In this document: positions 39,801 through 53,080 of the stretch, piece after piece
Numbering within the stretch: position 1 is the stretch's first letter
How the letters are laid out: every line of letters starts with the position of its first letter
Assembly: GCA_022432975.1 (NCBI GenBank)
Contig: CM039506.1
Span: 290,671 to 354,670 of the forward strand
Origin: Begonia masoniana
Taxonomy: Eukaryota > Streptophyta > Magnoliopsida > Cucurbitales > Begoniaceae
Direction: 5' to 3'
DNA: 64,000 nt
The notes under the pieces: generated by a model
Seen by the model: the letters and a program-made list of their open reading frames with translations, nothing else
Told to the model about the DNA's origin: nothing
Database searches by the model: none
Made by a program: the position numbers and the translations under genes

Positions 39801-42800
39801 TTAGGTTCTAACAACAAGTCATATTGCGTCAACCTCATTTGCTTGATACTTTCAACTCTTTTGGAACAAATCGAATGAAGTGAAGTTTCTTATGCTTCAT
39901 CAAACGCATTACTAAGTCTTAATTACTCGTCCATGAAGGTTGTTGGGTCCTCAATACACGTCGTTCTCATCACTTCAAGTTAAAACCTTGAATGTGAAAT
40001 GGATAACTTAGTTCTAACCACAAGTCATGTAACACTCAACCTCATTTGCTTGATACTTTCAACTCTTTTGGAACAAATCGATTGAAGTGAAGTTTCTTAT
40101 GCTTCATCAAATGCATTACCAAGTCTTAATTACTCGTCCATGAAGGTTGTTGGGTCCTCAATACACGTCGTTCTCATCACTTCAAGTTAAAACCTCGAAT
40201 GTGAAATTGGATAACTTAGTTCTAACCACAAGTCATGTAACACTCAACCTCATTTGCTTGATACTTTCAACTCTTTTGGAACAAATCGATTGAAGTGAAG
40301 TTTCTTATGCTTCATCAAACGCATTACTAAGTCTTAATTACTCGTCCATGAAGGTTGTTGGGGATCCTCAATACACGTCGTTCTCATCACTTCAAGTTAA
40401 AAGCTGAATGTGAAATGGATAACTTAGGTTCTAACCACAAGTCATGTAGCACTAAACCTCATTAGCTTGATACGTTCAACTCTTTTGGAACAATCGATTG
40501 AAGTGAAGTTTCTTATGCTTCATCAAACGCATTACTAAGTCTTAATTACTCGTCCATGAAGGTTGTTGGGTCCTCAATACACGTCGTCCTCATCACTTCA
40601 AGTTAAAACCTCGAATGTGAAATGGATAACTTAGTTCTAACCACAAGTCATGTAACACTCAACCTCATTTGCTTGATACGTTCAACTCTTTTGGAACAAT
40701 CGATTGAAGTGAAGTTTCTTATGCTTCATCAAACGCATTACTAAGTCTTAATTACTCGTCCATGAAGGTTGTTGGGTCCTCAATACACGTCGTTCTCATC
40801 ACTTCAAGTTAAAACCTTGAATGTGAAATGGATAACTTAGTTCTAACCACAAGTCATGTAACACTCAACCTCATTTGCTTGATACGTTCAACTCTTTTGG
40901 AACAATCGATTGAGTGAAGTTTCTTATGCTTCATCAAACGCATTACTAAGTCTTAATTACTCGTCCATGAAGGTTGTTGGGTCCTCAATACACGTCGTTC
41001 TCATCACTTCAAGTTAAAACTTGAATGTGAAATGGATAACTTAGGTTCTAACCACAAGTCATGTAACACTCAACCTCATTTGCTTGATACGTTCAACTCT
41101 TTTGGAACAATCGATTGAAGTGACGTTTCTTATGCTTCATCAAACGCATTAGTAGGTCCTCATACTCGTCCATGAAGGTTGTTGTTCCTCAATAACACGT
41201 CGTCCTCATCACTTCAAGTTAAAACCTTGAATGTGAAATGGATAACTTATGTTCTAGCCACAAGTCATGTAACACTCAACCTCATTTCCTTGATACTTTC
41301 AACTCTTTTGGAACAAATCGATTGAAGTGAAGTTTCTTATGCTTCATCAAACGCATTACCAAGTTTAATTACTCGTCCATGATGGTTGTTGGGTCCTCAT
41401 ACACGTCGTTCTCATCACTTCAAGTTAAAACCTTGAATGTGAAATGGATAACTTAGGTTCTAACCACAAGTCATGTAACACTCAACCTCATTTGCTTGAT
41501 ACTTTCAACTCTTTTGGAACAAATCGATTGAAGTGAAGTTTCTTATGCTTCATCAAACGCATACTAAGTCTTAATTACTCGTCCATGAAGGTTGTTGGGT
41601 CCTCAATACACGTCGTTCTCATCACTTCAAGTTAAAACCTTGAATGTGAAATGGATAACTTAGGTTCTAACCACAAGTCATGTAGCACTAAACCTCCTTA
41701 GCTTATTACTTCAACTCTTTTGGAACAATCGATTGAAGTGGCGTTTCTTATGCTTCGTCAAACGCATTAGTAGGTCTTAATTACTCGTCCATGAAGGTTG
41801 TTGGGTCCTCAATACATGTCGTTCTCATCACTTGAAGTTAAAACCTTGAATGTGAAATGGATACTTAGGTTCTAACCACAAGTCATGTAACACTCAACCT
41901 CATTTGCTTGATACTTTCAACTCTTTTGGAACAATCGATTGAAGTGAAGTTTCTTATGCTTCATCAAACGCATACTAAGTCTTAATTACTCGTCCATGAA
42001 GGTTGTTGGGTCCTCATACACGTCGTTCTCATCACTTCAAGTTAAAACCTTGAATGTGAAATGGATAACTTAGGTTCTAACCACAAGTCATGTAACACTC
42101 AACCTCATTTGCTTGATACGTTCAACTCTTTTGGAACAAATCGAATGAAGTGAAGTTTCTTATGCTTCATCAAACGCATACTAAGTCTTAATTACTCGTC
42201 CATGAAGGTTGTTGGGTCCTCAATACACGTCGTTCTCATCACTTCAAGTTAAAACCTTGAATGTGAATGGATAACTTAGGTTCTAACCACAAGTCATGTA
42301 CACCTCGACCTCATTTGCTTGATACGTTCAACTCTTTTGGAACAATCGATTGAAGTGAAGTTTCTTATGCTTCATCAAACGCATTAACCAAGTCTTAATT
42401 ACTCGTCCATGAAGGTTGTTGGGTCCTCAATACATGTCGTTCTCATCACTTGAAGTTAAAACCTTGAATGTGAAACGGATAACTTAGGTTCTAACCACAA
42501 GTCATGTAACACTCAACCTCATTTGCTTGATACGTTCAACTCTTTTGGAACAATCGATTGAAGTGAAGTTTCTTATGCTTCATCAAACGCATTAGTAGGT
42601 CTTAATTACTCGTCCATGAAGGTTGTTGGGTCCTCAATACACGTCGTTCTCATCACTTCAAGTTAAAACCTTGAATGTGAAATGGATAACTTAGGTTCTA
42701 ACCACAAGTCATGTAACACTCAACCTCATTTGCTTGATACGTTCAACTCTTTTGGAACAAATCGAATGAAGTGAAGTTTCTTATGCTTCATCAAACGCAT

Positions 42801-45800
42801 ACTAAGTCTTAATTACTCGTCCATGAAGGTTGTTGTTCCTCAATACACGTCGTTCTGATCACTTCAAGTTAAAACCTTGAATGTGAATGGATAACTTATG
42901 TTCTTCCACAAGTCATGTACACCTCGACCTCATTTGCTTGATACGTTCACTCTTTTGGAACAATCGATTGAAGTGAAGTTTCTTATGCTTCATCAAACGC
43001 ATTAGTAGGTCTTAATTACTCGTCCATGAAGGTTGTTGGGTCCTCAATACATGTCGTTCTCATCACTTCAAGTTAAAACCTTGAATGTGAATGGATAACT
43101 TAGGTTCTAACCACAAGTCATGTAACACTCAACCTCATTTGCTTGATACGTTCAACTCTTTTGAACAAATCGATTGAAGTGAAGTTTCTTATGCTTCATC
43201 AAACGCATTAGTAGGTCTTAATTACTCGTCCATGAAGGTTGTTGCGTCCTCAATACACGTCGTTCTGATCACTTCAAGTTAAAACCTTGAATGTGAATGG
43301 ATAACTTAGGTTCTAACCACAAGGCTGTTGCACAGCAAACTCCAGTTTCTGATTACTTCAACTCTTTTGGAACAAATCGATTGAAGTGAAGTTTCTTATG
43401 CTTCATCAAACGCATTAGTAGGTCTTAATTACTCGTCCATGAAGGTTTTTCCCGCCCTCAATACACGTCGTTCTCATCACTTCAAGTTAAAACCTCGAAT
43501 GTGAAATGGATAACTTATGTTCTAGCCACAAGTCATGTAACACTCAACCTCATTTGCTTGATACGTTCAACTCTTTTGGAACAATCGATTGAAGTGAAGT
43601 TTCTTATGCTTCATCAAACGCATTAGTAGGTCTTAATTACGCGTCCATGAAGGTTGTTGGGTCCTCAATACACGTCGTTCTCATCACTTCAAGTTAAAAC
43701 CTCAAATTTGTAATGGATAACTTAGGTTCTAACCACAAGTCATGTCACACTCAACCTCATTTGCTTGATACGTTCAACTCTTTTGGAACAAATCGATTGA
43801 AGTGACGTTTCTTATGCTTCATCAAACGCATTAGTAGGTCTTAATTACTCGTCCATGAAGGTTGTTGCGTCCTCAATACACGTCGTTCTGATCACTTCAA
43901 GTTAAAACCTTGAATGTGAAATGGATAACTTAGGTTCTAACCACAAGTCATGTAGCACTCAACTTCATTTGCTTGATACGTGCAACACTTTTGGAACAAA
44001 TCGATTAAAGTGACGTTTCTTATGCTTCATCAAACGCATTAGTAGGTCTTAATTACTCGGCCATAAAGGTTGTTGGGTCCTATATGCACGTTGTTCTCAT
44101 CACTTCAAGTTAAAACCTTGATTGTGAAATGGATAACTTAGGTTCTAACGACAAGTCATGTAACACTCGACCTCATTTGCTTGATACGTTCAACTCTTTT
44201 TGGAACAAATCGATTGAAGTGACGTTTCTTATGCTTCATCAAACGCATTAGTAGGTCTTAATTACTCGTCCATGAAGGTTGTTGGGTCCTCATACACGTC
44301 GTTCTCATCACTTCAGTTAAAACCTTGAATGTGAATGGATAACTTAGGTTCTAACCACAAGTCATGTACACTAAACCTCATTAGCTTGATACGTTCAACT
44401 CTTTTGGAACAATCGATTGAAGTGACGTTTCTTATGCTTCATCAAACGCATTAGTAGGTCTTAATTACTCGTCCATGAGGTTTTGGGTCCTCAATACACG
44501 TCGTTCTCATCACTTCAAGTTAAAACCTTGAATGTGAATGGATAACTTAGGTTCTAACCACAAGTCATGTAACACTCGACCTCATTTGCTTGATACGTTC
44601 AACTCTTTTTGGAACAAATCGATTGAAGTGACGTTTCTTATGCTTCATCAAACGCATTAGTAGGTCTTAATTACTCGTCCATGAAGGTTGTTGGGTCCTC
44701 ATACACGTCGTTCTCATCAATTCAATTCAAGTTAAAACCTCGAATGTGAATGGATAACTTAGGTTCTAACCACAAGTCATGTAACACTCGACCTCATTTG
44801 CTTGATACGTTCAACTCTTTTTGGAACAAATCGATTGAAGTGACGTTTCTTATGCTTCATCAAACGCATTAGTAGGTCTTAATTACTCGTCCATGAAGGT
44901 TGTTGGGTCCTCAATACACGTCGTTCTCATCACTTCAAGTTAAAACCTTGAATGTGAAATGGATAACTTAGGTTCTAACCACAAGTCATTTATCACTGAA
45001 CCTCATTAGCTTGATACGTTCAACTCTTTTGGAACAAATCGATTGAAGTGACGTTTCTTATGCTTCATCAAACGCATTAGTAGGTCTTAATTACTCGTCC
45101 ATGAAGGTTGTTGGGTCCTCATACACGTCGTTCTCATCACTTCAAGTTAAAACCTTGAATGTGAAATGGATAACTTAGGTTCTAACCACAAGTCATGTAG
45201 CACTGAACCTCATTAGCTTGATACGTTCAACTCTTTTGGAACAATCGATTGAAGTGAAGTTTTCTTATGCTTCATCAAACGCATTACTAAGTCTTAATTA
45301 CTCGTCCATGAAGGTTGTTGGGTCCTCAATACACGTCGTTCTCATCACTTCAAGATAAAACCTTGAATGTGAAATGGATAACTTAGGTTCTAACCACAAG
45401 TCATGTAGCACTGAACCTCATTAGCTTGATACGTTCAACTCTTTTGAACAAATCGATTGAAGTGAAGTTTTCTTATGCTTCATCAAATGCATTACTAAAT
45501 CTTAATTACTCGTCCATTAAAGTTGTTGGGTCCTCAATACACGTCGTTCTCATCACTTCAAGTTAAAACCTATAATGTTAAATGGATTACTTAGGTTGTA
45601 ACCACAAGTCATGTAGCACTGAACCTCATTAGCTTGATACGTTCAACTCTTTTGAACAAATCGATTGAAGTGAAGTTTTCTTATGCTTCATCAAACGCAT
45701 TACTAAGTCTTAATTACTCGTCCATGAAGTTGTTGGGTCCTCATACACGTCGTTCTCATCACTTCAAGTTAAAAGCTTGAATGTGAAATGGATAACTTAG

Positions 45801-48800
45801 GTTCTAACCACAAGTCATGTAGCACTGAACCTCATTAGCTGATACGTTCAACTCTTTTGGAACAATCGATTGAAGTGAAGTTTTCTTATGCTTCATCAAA
45901 CGCATTACTAAGTCTTAATTACTCGTCCATGAGGTTTTGGGTCCTCAATACACGTCGTTCTCATCACTTCAAGTTAAAACCTTGAATGTGAAATGGATAA
46001 CTTAGGTTCTAACCACAAGTCATGTAAAACCCAACCCTATTTGCTTGATACGTTCAACTCTTTTGGAACAAATCGATTGAAGTGAAGTTTTCTTAAGCTT
46101 CATCAAATGCATTACTAAGTCTTAATTATCGTCCATGAAGGTTGTTGGGTCCTCAATACACGTCGTTCTCATCACTTCAAGTTAAAACCTCGAATGTGAA
46201 TGGATAACTTAGGTTCTAACCACAAGTCATGTAGCACTGAACCTCATTAGCTTGATACGTTCAACTCTTTTGAACAAATCGATTGAAGTGAAGTTTTCTT
46301 AAGCTTCATCAAATGCATTACTAAGTCTTAATTACTCGTCCATGAAGGTTGTTGGGTCCTCATACACGTCGTTCTCATCACTTCAAGTTAAAACCTTGAA
46401 TGTGAAATGGATAACTTAGGTTCTAACCAAAAGTCATGTAGCACTCAACCTCGTTTGCTTGATACGTTCAACTCTTTTGGAACAAATCGATTGAAGTGAA
46501 GTTTCTTATGCTTCATCAAACGCATTACTAAGTCCTTAATTACTCGTCCATGAAGGTTGTTCGGTCCTCAATATACGTCGTTTTCATCTCTTCAAGTTAA
46601 AACCTTGAATGTGAAATGGATAACTTAGGTTCTAACCACAAGTCATGTAGCACTGAACCTCATTAGCTTGATACTTCAACTCTTTTGGAACAATCGATTG
46701 AAGTGAAGTTTTCTTATGCTTCATCAAACGCATTACTAAGTCTTAATTACTCGTCCATGAAGTTGTTGGGTCCTCAATACACGTCGTTCTCATCACTTCA
46801 AGTTAAAACCTCGAATGTGAAATGGATAACTTAGATTCTAACCACAAGTCATGTAAAATACAACCTCATTTGCTTGATACTTCAACTCTTTTGGAACAAA
46901 TCGAATGAAGTGACGTTTCTTATGCTTCATCAAACGCATTACTAAGTCTTAATTACTCGTCCATGAAGTTGTTGGGTCCTCATACACGTCGTTCTCATCA
47001 CTTCAAGTTAAAACCTTGAATGTGAAATGGATAACTTAGGTTCTAACCACAAGTCATGTAGCACTGAACCTCATTAGCTTGATACGTTCAACTCTTTTGG
47101 AACAATCGATTGAAGTGAAGTTTTCTTATGCTTCATCAAACGCATTACTAAGTCTTAATTACTCGTCCATGAAGGTTGTTGGGTCCTCAATACACTTCGT
47201 TCTCATCACTTCAAGTTAAAACCTTGAATGTGAAATGGATAACTTAGGTTCTAACCACAAGTCATGTAGCACTGAACCTCATTAGCTTGATACGTTCAAC
47301 TCTTTTGGAACAATCGATTGAAGTGAAGTTTTCTTATGCTTCATCAAACGCATTACTAAGTCTTAATTACTCGTCCATGAAGTTGTTGGGTCCTCAATAC
47401 ACGTCGTTCTCATCACTTCAAGTTAAAAGCTTGAATGTGAAATGGATAACTTAGGTTCTAACCACAAGTCATGTAGCACTGAACCTCATTAGCTTGATAC
47501 GTTCAACTCTTTTGGAACAAATCGATTGAAGTGAAGTTTTCTTATGCTTCATCAAACGCATTACTAAGTCTTAATTACTCGTCCATGAAGTTGTTGGGTC
47601 CTCATACACGTCGTTCTCATCACTTCAAGTTAAAACCTTGAATGTGAAATGGATAACTTAGGTTCTAACCACAAGTCATGTAAAACACAACCTCATTTGC
47701 TTGATACGTTCAACTCTTTTGGAACAAATCGATTGAATGAAGTTTCTTAAGCTTCATCAAATGCATTACTAAGTCCTTAATTATCGTCCATGAAGGTTGT
47801 TGGGTCCTCAATACACGTCGTTCTTTTTACTTCAAGTTAAAACCTTGAATGTGAAATGGATAACTTAGGTTCTAACCACAAGTCATGTAGCACTGAACCT
47901 CATTAGCTTGATACTTCAACTCTTTTGGAACAATCGATTGAAGTGAAGTTTTCTTATGCTTCATCAAACGCATTACTAAGTCTTAATTACTCGTCCATGA
48001 AGGTTGTTGGGTCCTCATACACGTCGTTCTCATCACTTCAAGTTAAAACCTTGAATGTGAAATGGATAACTTAGGTTCTAACCACAAGTCATGTAACAGT
48101 CAACCTCATTTGCTTGATACTTCAACTCTTTTGGAACAATCGATTGAAGTGAAGTTTTCTTATGCTTCATCAAACGCATTACTAAGTCTTAATTACTCGT
48201 CCATGAAGTTGTTGGGTCCTCAATACACGTCGTTCTCATCACTTCAAGTTAAAACCTTGAATGTGAAATGGATAACTTAGGTTCTAACCACAAGTCATGT
48301 AGCACTGAACCTCATTAGCTTGATACGTTCAACTCTTTTGGAACAAATCGAATGAAGTGAAATTTCTTATGCTTCATCAAACGCATTACCAAGTCTTAAT
48401 TACTCGTCCATGAAGGTTGTTGGTCCTCAATACACGTCGTTCTTATCACTTCAAGTTAAAACCTTGAATGTGAAATGGATAACTTAGGTTCTAACCACAA
48501 GTCATGTAACACTCAACCTAATTTGCTTGATACGTTCAACTCTTTTGGAACAAATCGATTGAAGTGACGTTTCTTATGCTTCATCAAACGCATTAGTAGG
48601 TCTTAATTACTCGTCCATGAAGGTTGTTGGGTCCTCAATACACGTCGTTCTCATCACATCAAGTTAAAACCTTGAATGTGAAATGGATAACTTAGGTTCA
48701 AACCACAAGTCATGTAACACTCAACCTCATTTGCTTGATACTTCAACTCTTTTGGAACAAATCGATTGAAGTGAAGTTTCTTATGCTTCATCAAACGCAT

Positions 48801-48960
48801 ACCAAGTCTTAATTACTCGTCCATGAAGGTTGTTGGGTCCTCAATACACGTCGTTCTCATCACTTCAAGTTAAACCTTGAATGTGAAATGGATAACTAGG
48901 TTCTAACCACAAGTCATGTAACACTCAACCTAATTTGCTTGATACGTTCAACTCTTTTAG
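39801..48960 (+). repeat. 208-bp satellite array, middle subfamily (about 44 monomers)
   Basis: These are clean monomers sharing subfamily marks that are rare in the left block. GGAACAATCGATTG (loss of AA from ACAAATCG) is common from 40000 to 48200. GTGACGTTTC with CATTAGTAGGTC marks many units at 41100-45100. GCACTGAACCTCATTAGC together with GAAGTTTTCTTATG (one extra T) marks most units at 44990-48300. CATACACG (loss of AA from CAATACACG) also recurs. Shared one-base indels show that these units spread from a few founders by duplication. Confidence 0.95.
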
Positions 48961-50436
48961 AACAAATCGATTGAAGTGACGTTCTTAATGCTTCATCAAA
49001 GCATTAGTCAGGTCTTCAAATTACTCTCCATGAAGGTTGTTGCGGTTTTCCTCATCCACGTCGTTCTCATCCTTCAATTTCAAACCTATAATTGTGAAAT
49101 GGATAACATTAGGTTCTCAACGACAAGTCATATAACACCAACCTCATGTGCTTGTACGTTTACCTCTTTTGGACCCAAGTGATTGAAGTGACTTCTTATG
49201 CTTCATCAACCGCAATACTAGTCTTATTCTCGTCCATGAAGGTTTTGGGTCTCAATACATGTCGTTCTCATCACACAAGTTAAAAACTGTGGGAATGTGA
49301 CTGGATAACTTAGGTTCTAACCACAATTCATGTAACATCAACCCTAATTTCTTGATATGTTCAACTCTTTTAGAACCAATTCGATGAAGTACGTTTTTCT
49401 ATGCCTCATTAAACGCAATAGTAGGTCTTAATTACTCGTCCATGAAGGTTTGTTGCGTCCTCAATACACGTCGTTCTCCTCACTTCAAGTTAAAACCTAT
49501 AATGGAACGGATAACTTAGAGGTTCTAAACGACAGTCATATAACCCTCAACCTCATTGCTTGATACGTTTAACTCTTTGGCACAAATTGATTGAATGCCG
49601 TTTCTTTGCCTTCATCAAACGCAATACTAATCGTATTAGTCGTCCATGAAGGTTGTTGTGGTCCTCATACCTGTCGTTCTCATCACTACAGTTAACACCT
49701 TGAATGTGAATGGATAACTTAGGTTCTAACCACAGTCATGTAACACTCAACCTCATTTGCTTGATATGTTCAACGCTTTTAGAACAAATCGTTGAAGTGA
49801 CGTTTCTTACTTCCTCATTAAACGCAATAGTAGGTCCTTAATTACTCGTCCATGGAGGTTTGTTGTGTCCTCATACACGTCGTTCTCACCTTCAAGTTAA
49901 AACCTTGAATGTGAAATGGATAACTTAGGTTCTAACCACAAGTCATGTGCACTAAACCTCATTAGCTGATACGTTCACTCTTTTGTAACAAATCGATTGA
50001 ATGCCGTTTCTATGCTTCATCAAACGCGTTAGTATCTTAATTACGCGGCTGACGTTGTTTGGTCTCATACATGTCGTTTTTCACACTTCAAGTTAAAACC
50101 TTGAATGTGACATGATAACGTAGGTTTCTAGCCACAAGTCATTAGTACTCAACCTCTTGCTTGATACGTTCACTCTTGTTGGAACTCAAATCGAATGAGT
50201 GAAGTTTTTCTTATGCTTCATTAACCGCATACTAAGGCTTATTGACTCGTTCCATGATTGTTGTTGCGTCTCAATACCCGTCGTTCTCATCACTTCAAGT
50301 TAAAACCGGTGATGTGAATGGATAACTTTTGTTCTAGCACAAGTCTGTAACACTCAACCTCATTTGGCTTGATACTTCAACTCTTTTGGAACAAATCGAT
50401 AGAAGTGCATTGTTTAGCTTCATCCAACGCATGAAT
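48961..50436 (+). repeat. 208-bp satellite, indel-scarred segment before the third LTR
   Basis: Satellite order is retained, but indels rise sharply from about 48970 (TGACGTTCTTAATGC, CTTCAAATTACTCTCC) up to the end at CATCCAACGCATGAAT. About 7 monomers are present. Some variants repeat within it (TTAAACGCAATAGTAGG at about 49400 and 49815), so part of the variation is genuine and duplicated, on top of apparent sequence noise. Confidence 0.92.
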
Positions 50437-50892
50437 TGTAACGACCCTCATACTATTCCTAATTGTCTTGTACGCAATTTCTTCTTTTCTTTTCTCTTTT
50501 TTTTTTTTATACTTATGTTTAGTGGAAAACAATTTAATAACACGTTTAAAAACACTTAATCATACACCAATACGTACCAAACCCTACAAAATACACCTCA
50601 CCGTACTCTCTAACAATTCTATTTATACCACAAGTTCTATCCACCTCACAATAACATTTCACATACCATTTCGACGTAAAACCCCTGTATTCTAACTCGG
50701 AAACGACTCGCGACATAGTTTAAATAAAACACGTTTCACGAACAAACTGCTGGATTCGTTTAAAATTTATTTAATTAGTTTGTGATCAAACTCTCTCTTG
50801 TGTTCTTACTTATTCATTTGATGCCCGTTTTATATTCTTGCCTTAAGCATATCTTGATGAAATAACTAGGAAGAAGGAGTTTTTGTGTTACA
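50437..50892 (-). mobile_element. Probable LTR or LTR remnant, minus orientation (about 456 bp)
   Basis: Satellite stops at GCATGAAT and is followed by TGTAACGACCCTCATAC. Its reverse complement ends GGGTCGTTACA, a typical end for Tekay/Del-like plant LTRs. A possible other end is GTGTTACA at 50885-50892, giving TGTAAC/GTTACA inverted termini. A TATAAATAG motif lies on the minus strand at 50619-50627. I found no target duplication: the left flank TGAAT does not match ATTGT on the right, and the right flank is not satellite. The right boundary is therefore a guess; the left boundary is well supported. Confidence 0.62.
50619..50627 (-). promoter_or_regulatory. TATA box-like motif in the third LTR
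   Basis: The minus strand reads TATAAATAG, close to the plant TATA consensus, about 265 bp inside the proposed 5' end of the minus-oriented LTR. The same nonamer occurs in the LTR at 52444-54799. Promoter activity is inferred only. Confidence 0.4.
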
Positions 50893-51304
50893 ATTGTGTT
50901 GCCATTTTTCTTTGATATAAATCAACTCAGTGTTAGTGGAAAACTTGTCTTTGAGTTTTGGATCAAATTGAATTTGTCTGCAAGCTGATTTAGTTTAATC
51001 TTTTGGGGATTGCATTGATGAACCAAAGAGTTGTTTTTGAAGGAATTAATTTCATTTTTTGTTCCACTCTATGATTTGTTGCTAGCTAGAGAAAAAAAAA
51101 ATTGTTCAACTATGCTGCAGGTCTTTGCCCACTATTTGTATGATTTGTTCCAAATTGTCGGGACAGAAACCATGTTCAATGTTTTTTAAATTTATTGATA
51201 CATATAGGGTTTTTAAGAGATGGGATAGCATATGCTTTTCCCCGATTAAATTGCATACTTAGAAATTATTAGCAATTTTTTATCCTAAGTTAAATGACGT
51301 CATC
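50893..51304. other. AT-rich non-satellite sequence, no gene recognised
   Basis: This lies between the proposed LTR and a gypsy polyprotein fragment. It is AT-rich with short A and T runs and no long open frame. It is not satellite. It could be degraded retrotransposon interior or an ordinary intergenic remnant; nothing in it decides. Confidence 0.5.
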
Positions 51305-51376
51305 CCTGGGAATTCACCTATGGATTTGAGGACAAATCCTCAAGAACCAGGAGGGGATGATATGCCTACGACTTGA
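51305..51376 (+). pseudogene. C-terminal fragment of a Ty3/gypsy polyprotein
   Basis: On the plus strand this reads PGNSPMDLRTNPQEPGGDD and then MPTT-stop (TGA at 51374-51376). The DLRTNP motif followed by an acidic, glycine-rich stretch resembles what follows the integrase C-terminal domain in one large group of plant Ty3/gypsy elements. A minus-strand relative of the same broad type lies at about 61020-64000. Upstream codons are not open for long, so only this tail is recognisable. An alternative frame (HPWEFTYGFEDK...) also ends in TGA at 51358 and cannot be excluded. Confidence 0.5.
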
Positions 51377-51566
51377 TTACGTCTAGTACAAGCCAACAGG
51401 TAATTTATCTATTTTCTATCTAATGGACTTGTGGGAATTTTGTAGCGTGAAAGATTTCTCAGGGCTTGGAAAGAAAAGTAATGACGAAGAATTTATTTTC
51501 CTTTATGGAACAAAGCGCATTGTATTTAATTTGTATTTAGGAACTTTAGCATTGGGCAAACTTAGC
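51377..51566. other. Non-satellite sequence up to the second gap
   Basis: If the polyprotein fragment is correctly placed, this stretch should hold the polypurine tract and the start of a 3' LTR. GGAGGGGATGA at 51350-51360 is a plausible polypurine tract, but I see no confirmed LTR start. A short open frame at 51423 runs into the gap and matches nothing I recognise. Confidence 0.4.
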
Positions 51567-51666
51567 NNNNNNNNNNNNNNNNNNNNNNNNNNNNNNNNNN
51601 NNNNNNNNNNNNNNNNNNNNNNNNNNNNNNNNNNNNNNNNNNNNNNNNNNNNNNNNNNNNNNNNNN
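51567..51666. other. Assembly gap (100 N)
   Basis: Exactly 100 N, a conventional placeholder. Sequence on the left is transposon-like and on the right is satellite, so a junction is hidden here. Apparent ORFs spanning it are not real. Confidence 0.99.
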
Positions 51667-52443
51667 TGGATAACTTTGGTTTAAACCACAAGTCATGTAG
51701 CACCAAACATATTGCTTCATAGTTCGACTCGTTTGGAACAAATCGCTTGAAGTGAAGTTTATTATGCTCATCAAACGCATTACAAGTCTTAATTACTTGA
51801 CAATGAAGGTTGTTGGGTCCTCCTTAAAAGTCGTTATATTCACTTCAAGTTAAAACCTTGAATGTGAAATGGACAACTTTGGTTCAAACAACAAGTCATG
51901 TAGCACTCAACCACATTTGCTGAATAAGGTTCAATCGTTTGAACAAATTGATGGAAGTGAAGATTCTTAGCTGCATCAAAGGCCATTACTTAATTCTTAA
52001 TTAAGCGTCCATGAATGTGGTTGGGTCCTCAAACACGTCGTTCTCACACTTCAAGAAAAAAACCCTTGAGGGAAATGGATACGGGGTTCTACTACCAATC
52101 AGTAGCACCAAACCTCATGTTGATACATTCAACTTTTTGGAACAAATCGAATTAAGTGAAGTTCTTATGCTCATTAAAGCATTACAAGTATTAATTACGT
52201 CCATAAGGTGTTGGTTCCCAAATACAGAGTTGTTTCATCACTTCAAAGTTTAAAACCTGAAGTGAAAGGGAAACTTTGGCGATATAACCACGTATGTTAG
52301 CACTAACCACATTTGATTAAATCCGTTAATCTCTGGAACAAATCGATTGAAGTGAAGTTTCTTATGGCATAAAGCATTACTAAGTATGGAATTACTCGTC
52401 CATAAGGTTGTTGGGTCCTCAATACACGTCGTTTCATCATTCA
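51667..52443 (+). repeat. 208-bp satellite, right subfamily, indel-scarred (about 4 monomers)
   Basis: Satellite resumes in mid-monomer (TGGATAACTTTGG). The AACTTTGG mark assigns it to the right subfamily also seen at 54800-60399. There are many one- and two-base deletions (GTCGTTATATTCACTTC, CAGTAGCACC). The array is interrupted at ATCATTCA by an LTR and continues beyond it. Confidence 0.92.
52440..52443. repeat. Left flank duplication TTCA
   Basis: TTCA precedes the LTR and is repeated at 54800-54803. Gypsy insertions usually make 5-bp duplications; the fifth base is either the A shared with the LTR terminus or a C lost from the satellite's CTTCA. Confidence 0.7.
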
Positions 52444-52972
52444 TGTAACGACCGGCCAGGGTGCCGTCACGTAATCATAATCTTTCAGTAACGTTTGCTG
52501 GACTTTTACGATTATTGCATTCACTGACCTTTTTCTCGTCAGGACATCATCGCTTCGCGTATATTTTTTTTCTAAACTGGAAACAGGAGTCGCCGAACCA
52601 TTAAGGAAAACGACACCCCTTCCGTGCTCGACTCCTATACCACGTCGGTTTTAAACATCACAGACGTCGAGGATAGGCTAGGTCATCGGTTTTCTGGACA
52701 CATTCGAGCAGGGAAAGAGAAATGTCCCCAACCCTCTCGACCTCGAGTTCTACTCGGTTTGCATGGGTTGCATGCGTTGGCACCTAGAAATTTAGTCGTC
52801 CGGGCGTCAGGCTGGCAACGCGCGTGACTTGCTTTACATAGCCTAATGGAAGCGATCTTCATGTGGGCCGTGGGCATCGCGTGCTCAATTAAAACATCAT
52901 TCCGTTGAATCAACCGGTCACTGCGACAAAGATCATTTCAACTTCCGGTGACGTCAGCCGACATCCACGGTC

Positions 52973-53080
52973 GCTAACGACAAAGCACATTCTACATCTA
53001 CCGGTGACTAAACGGACCAAAACACCTTATACATCTAACGGGGACCTAAACGACAAAACACATTCTACATCTACCGGTGA
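52973..53080 (-). repeat. Tandem repeat of about 36 bp inside the second solo LTR
   Basis: ACATCTACCGGTGA or the variant ACATCTAACGGGGA recurs at 52994, 53031 and 53067, each preceded by a CTAAACGACAAAACACATT-like stretch. More diverged traces (CGACATCTGCCGATGA) continue to about 53130. Confidence 0.8.

Noticed and set aside
50468..50695. 75-residue plus-strand ORF starting MYAISSFLFSFFF
   Set aside because: The hydrophobic start is a T-rich run inside the probable LTR, not a credible signal peptide.
51423..51780. ORFs drawn through the second N gap
   Set aside because: They join transposon-side sequence to satellite through unknown bases.
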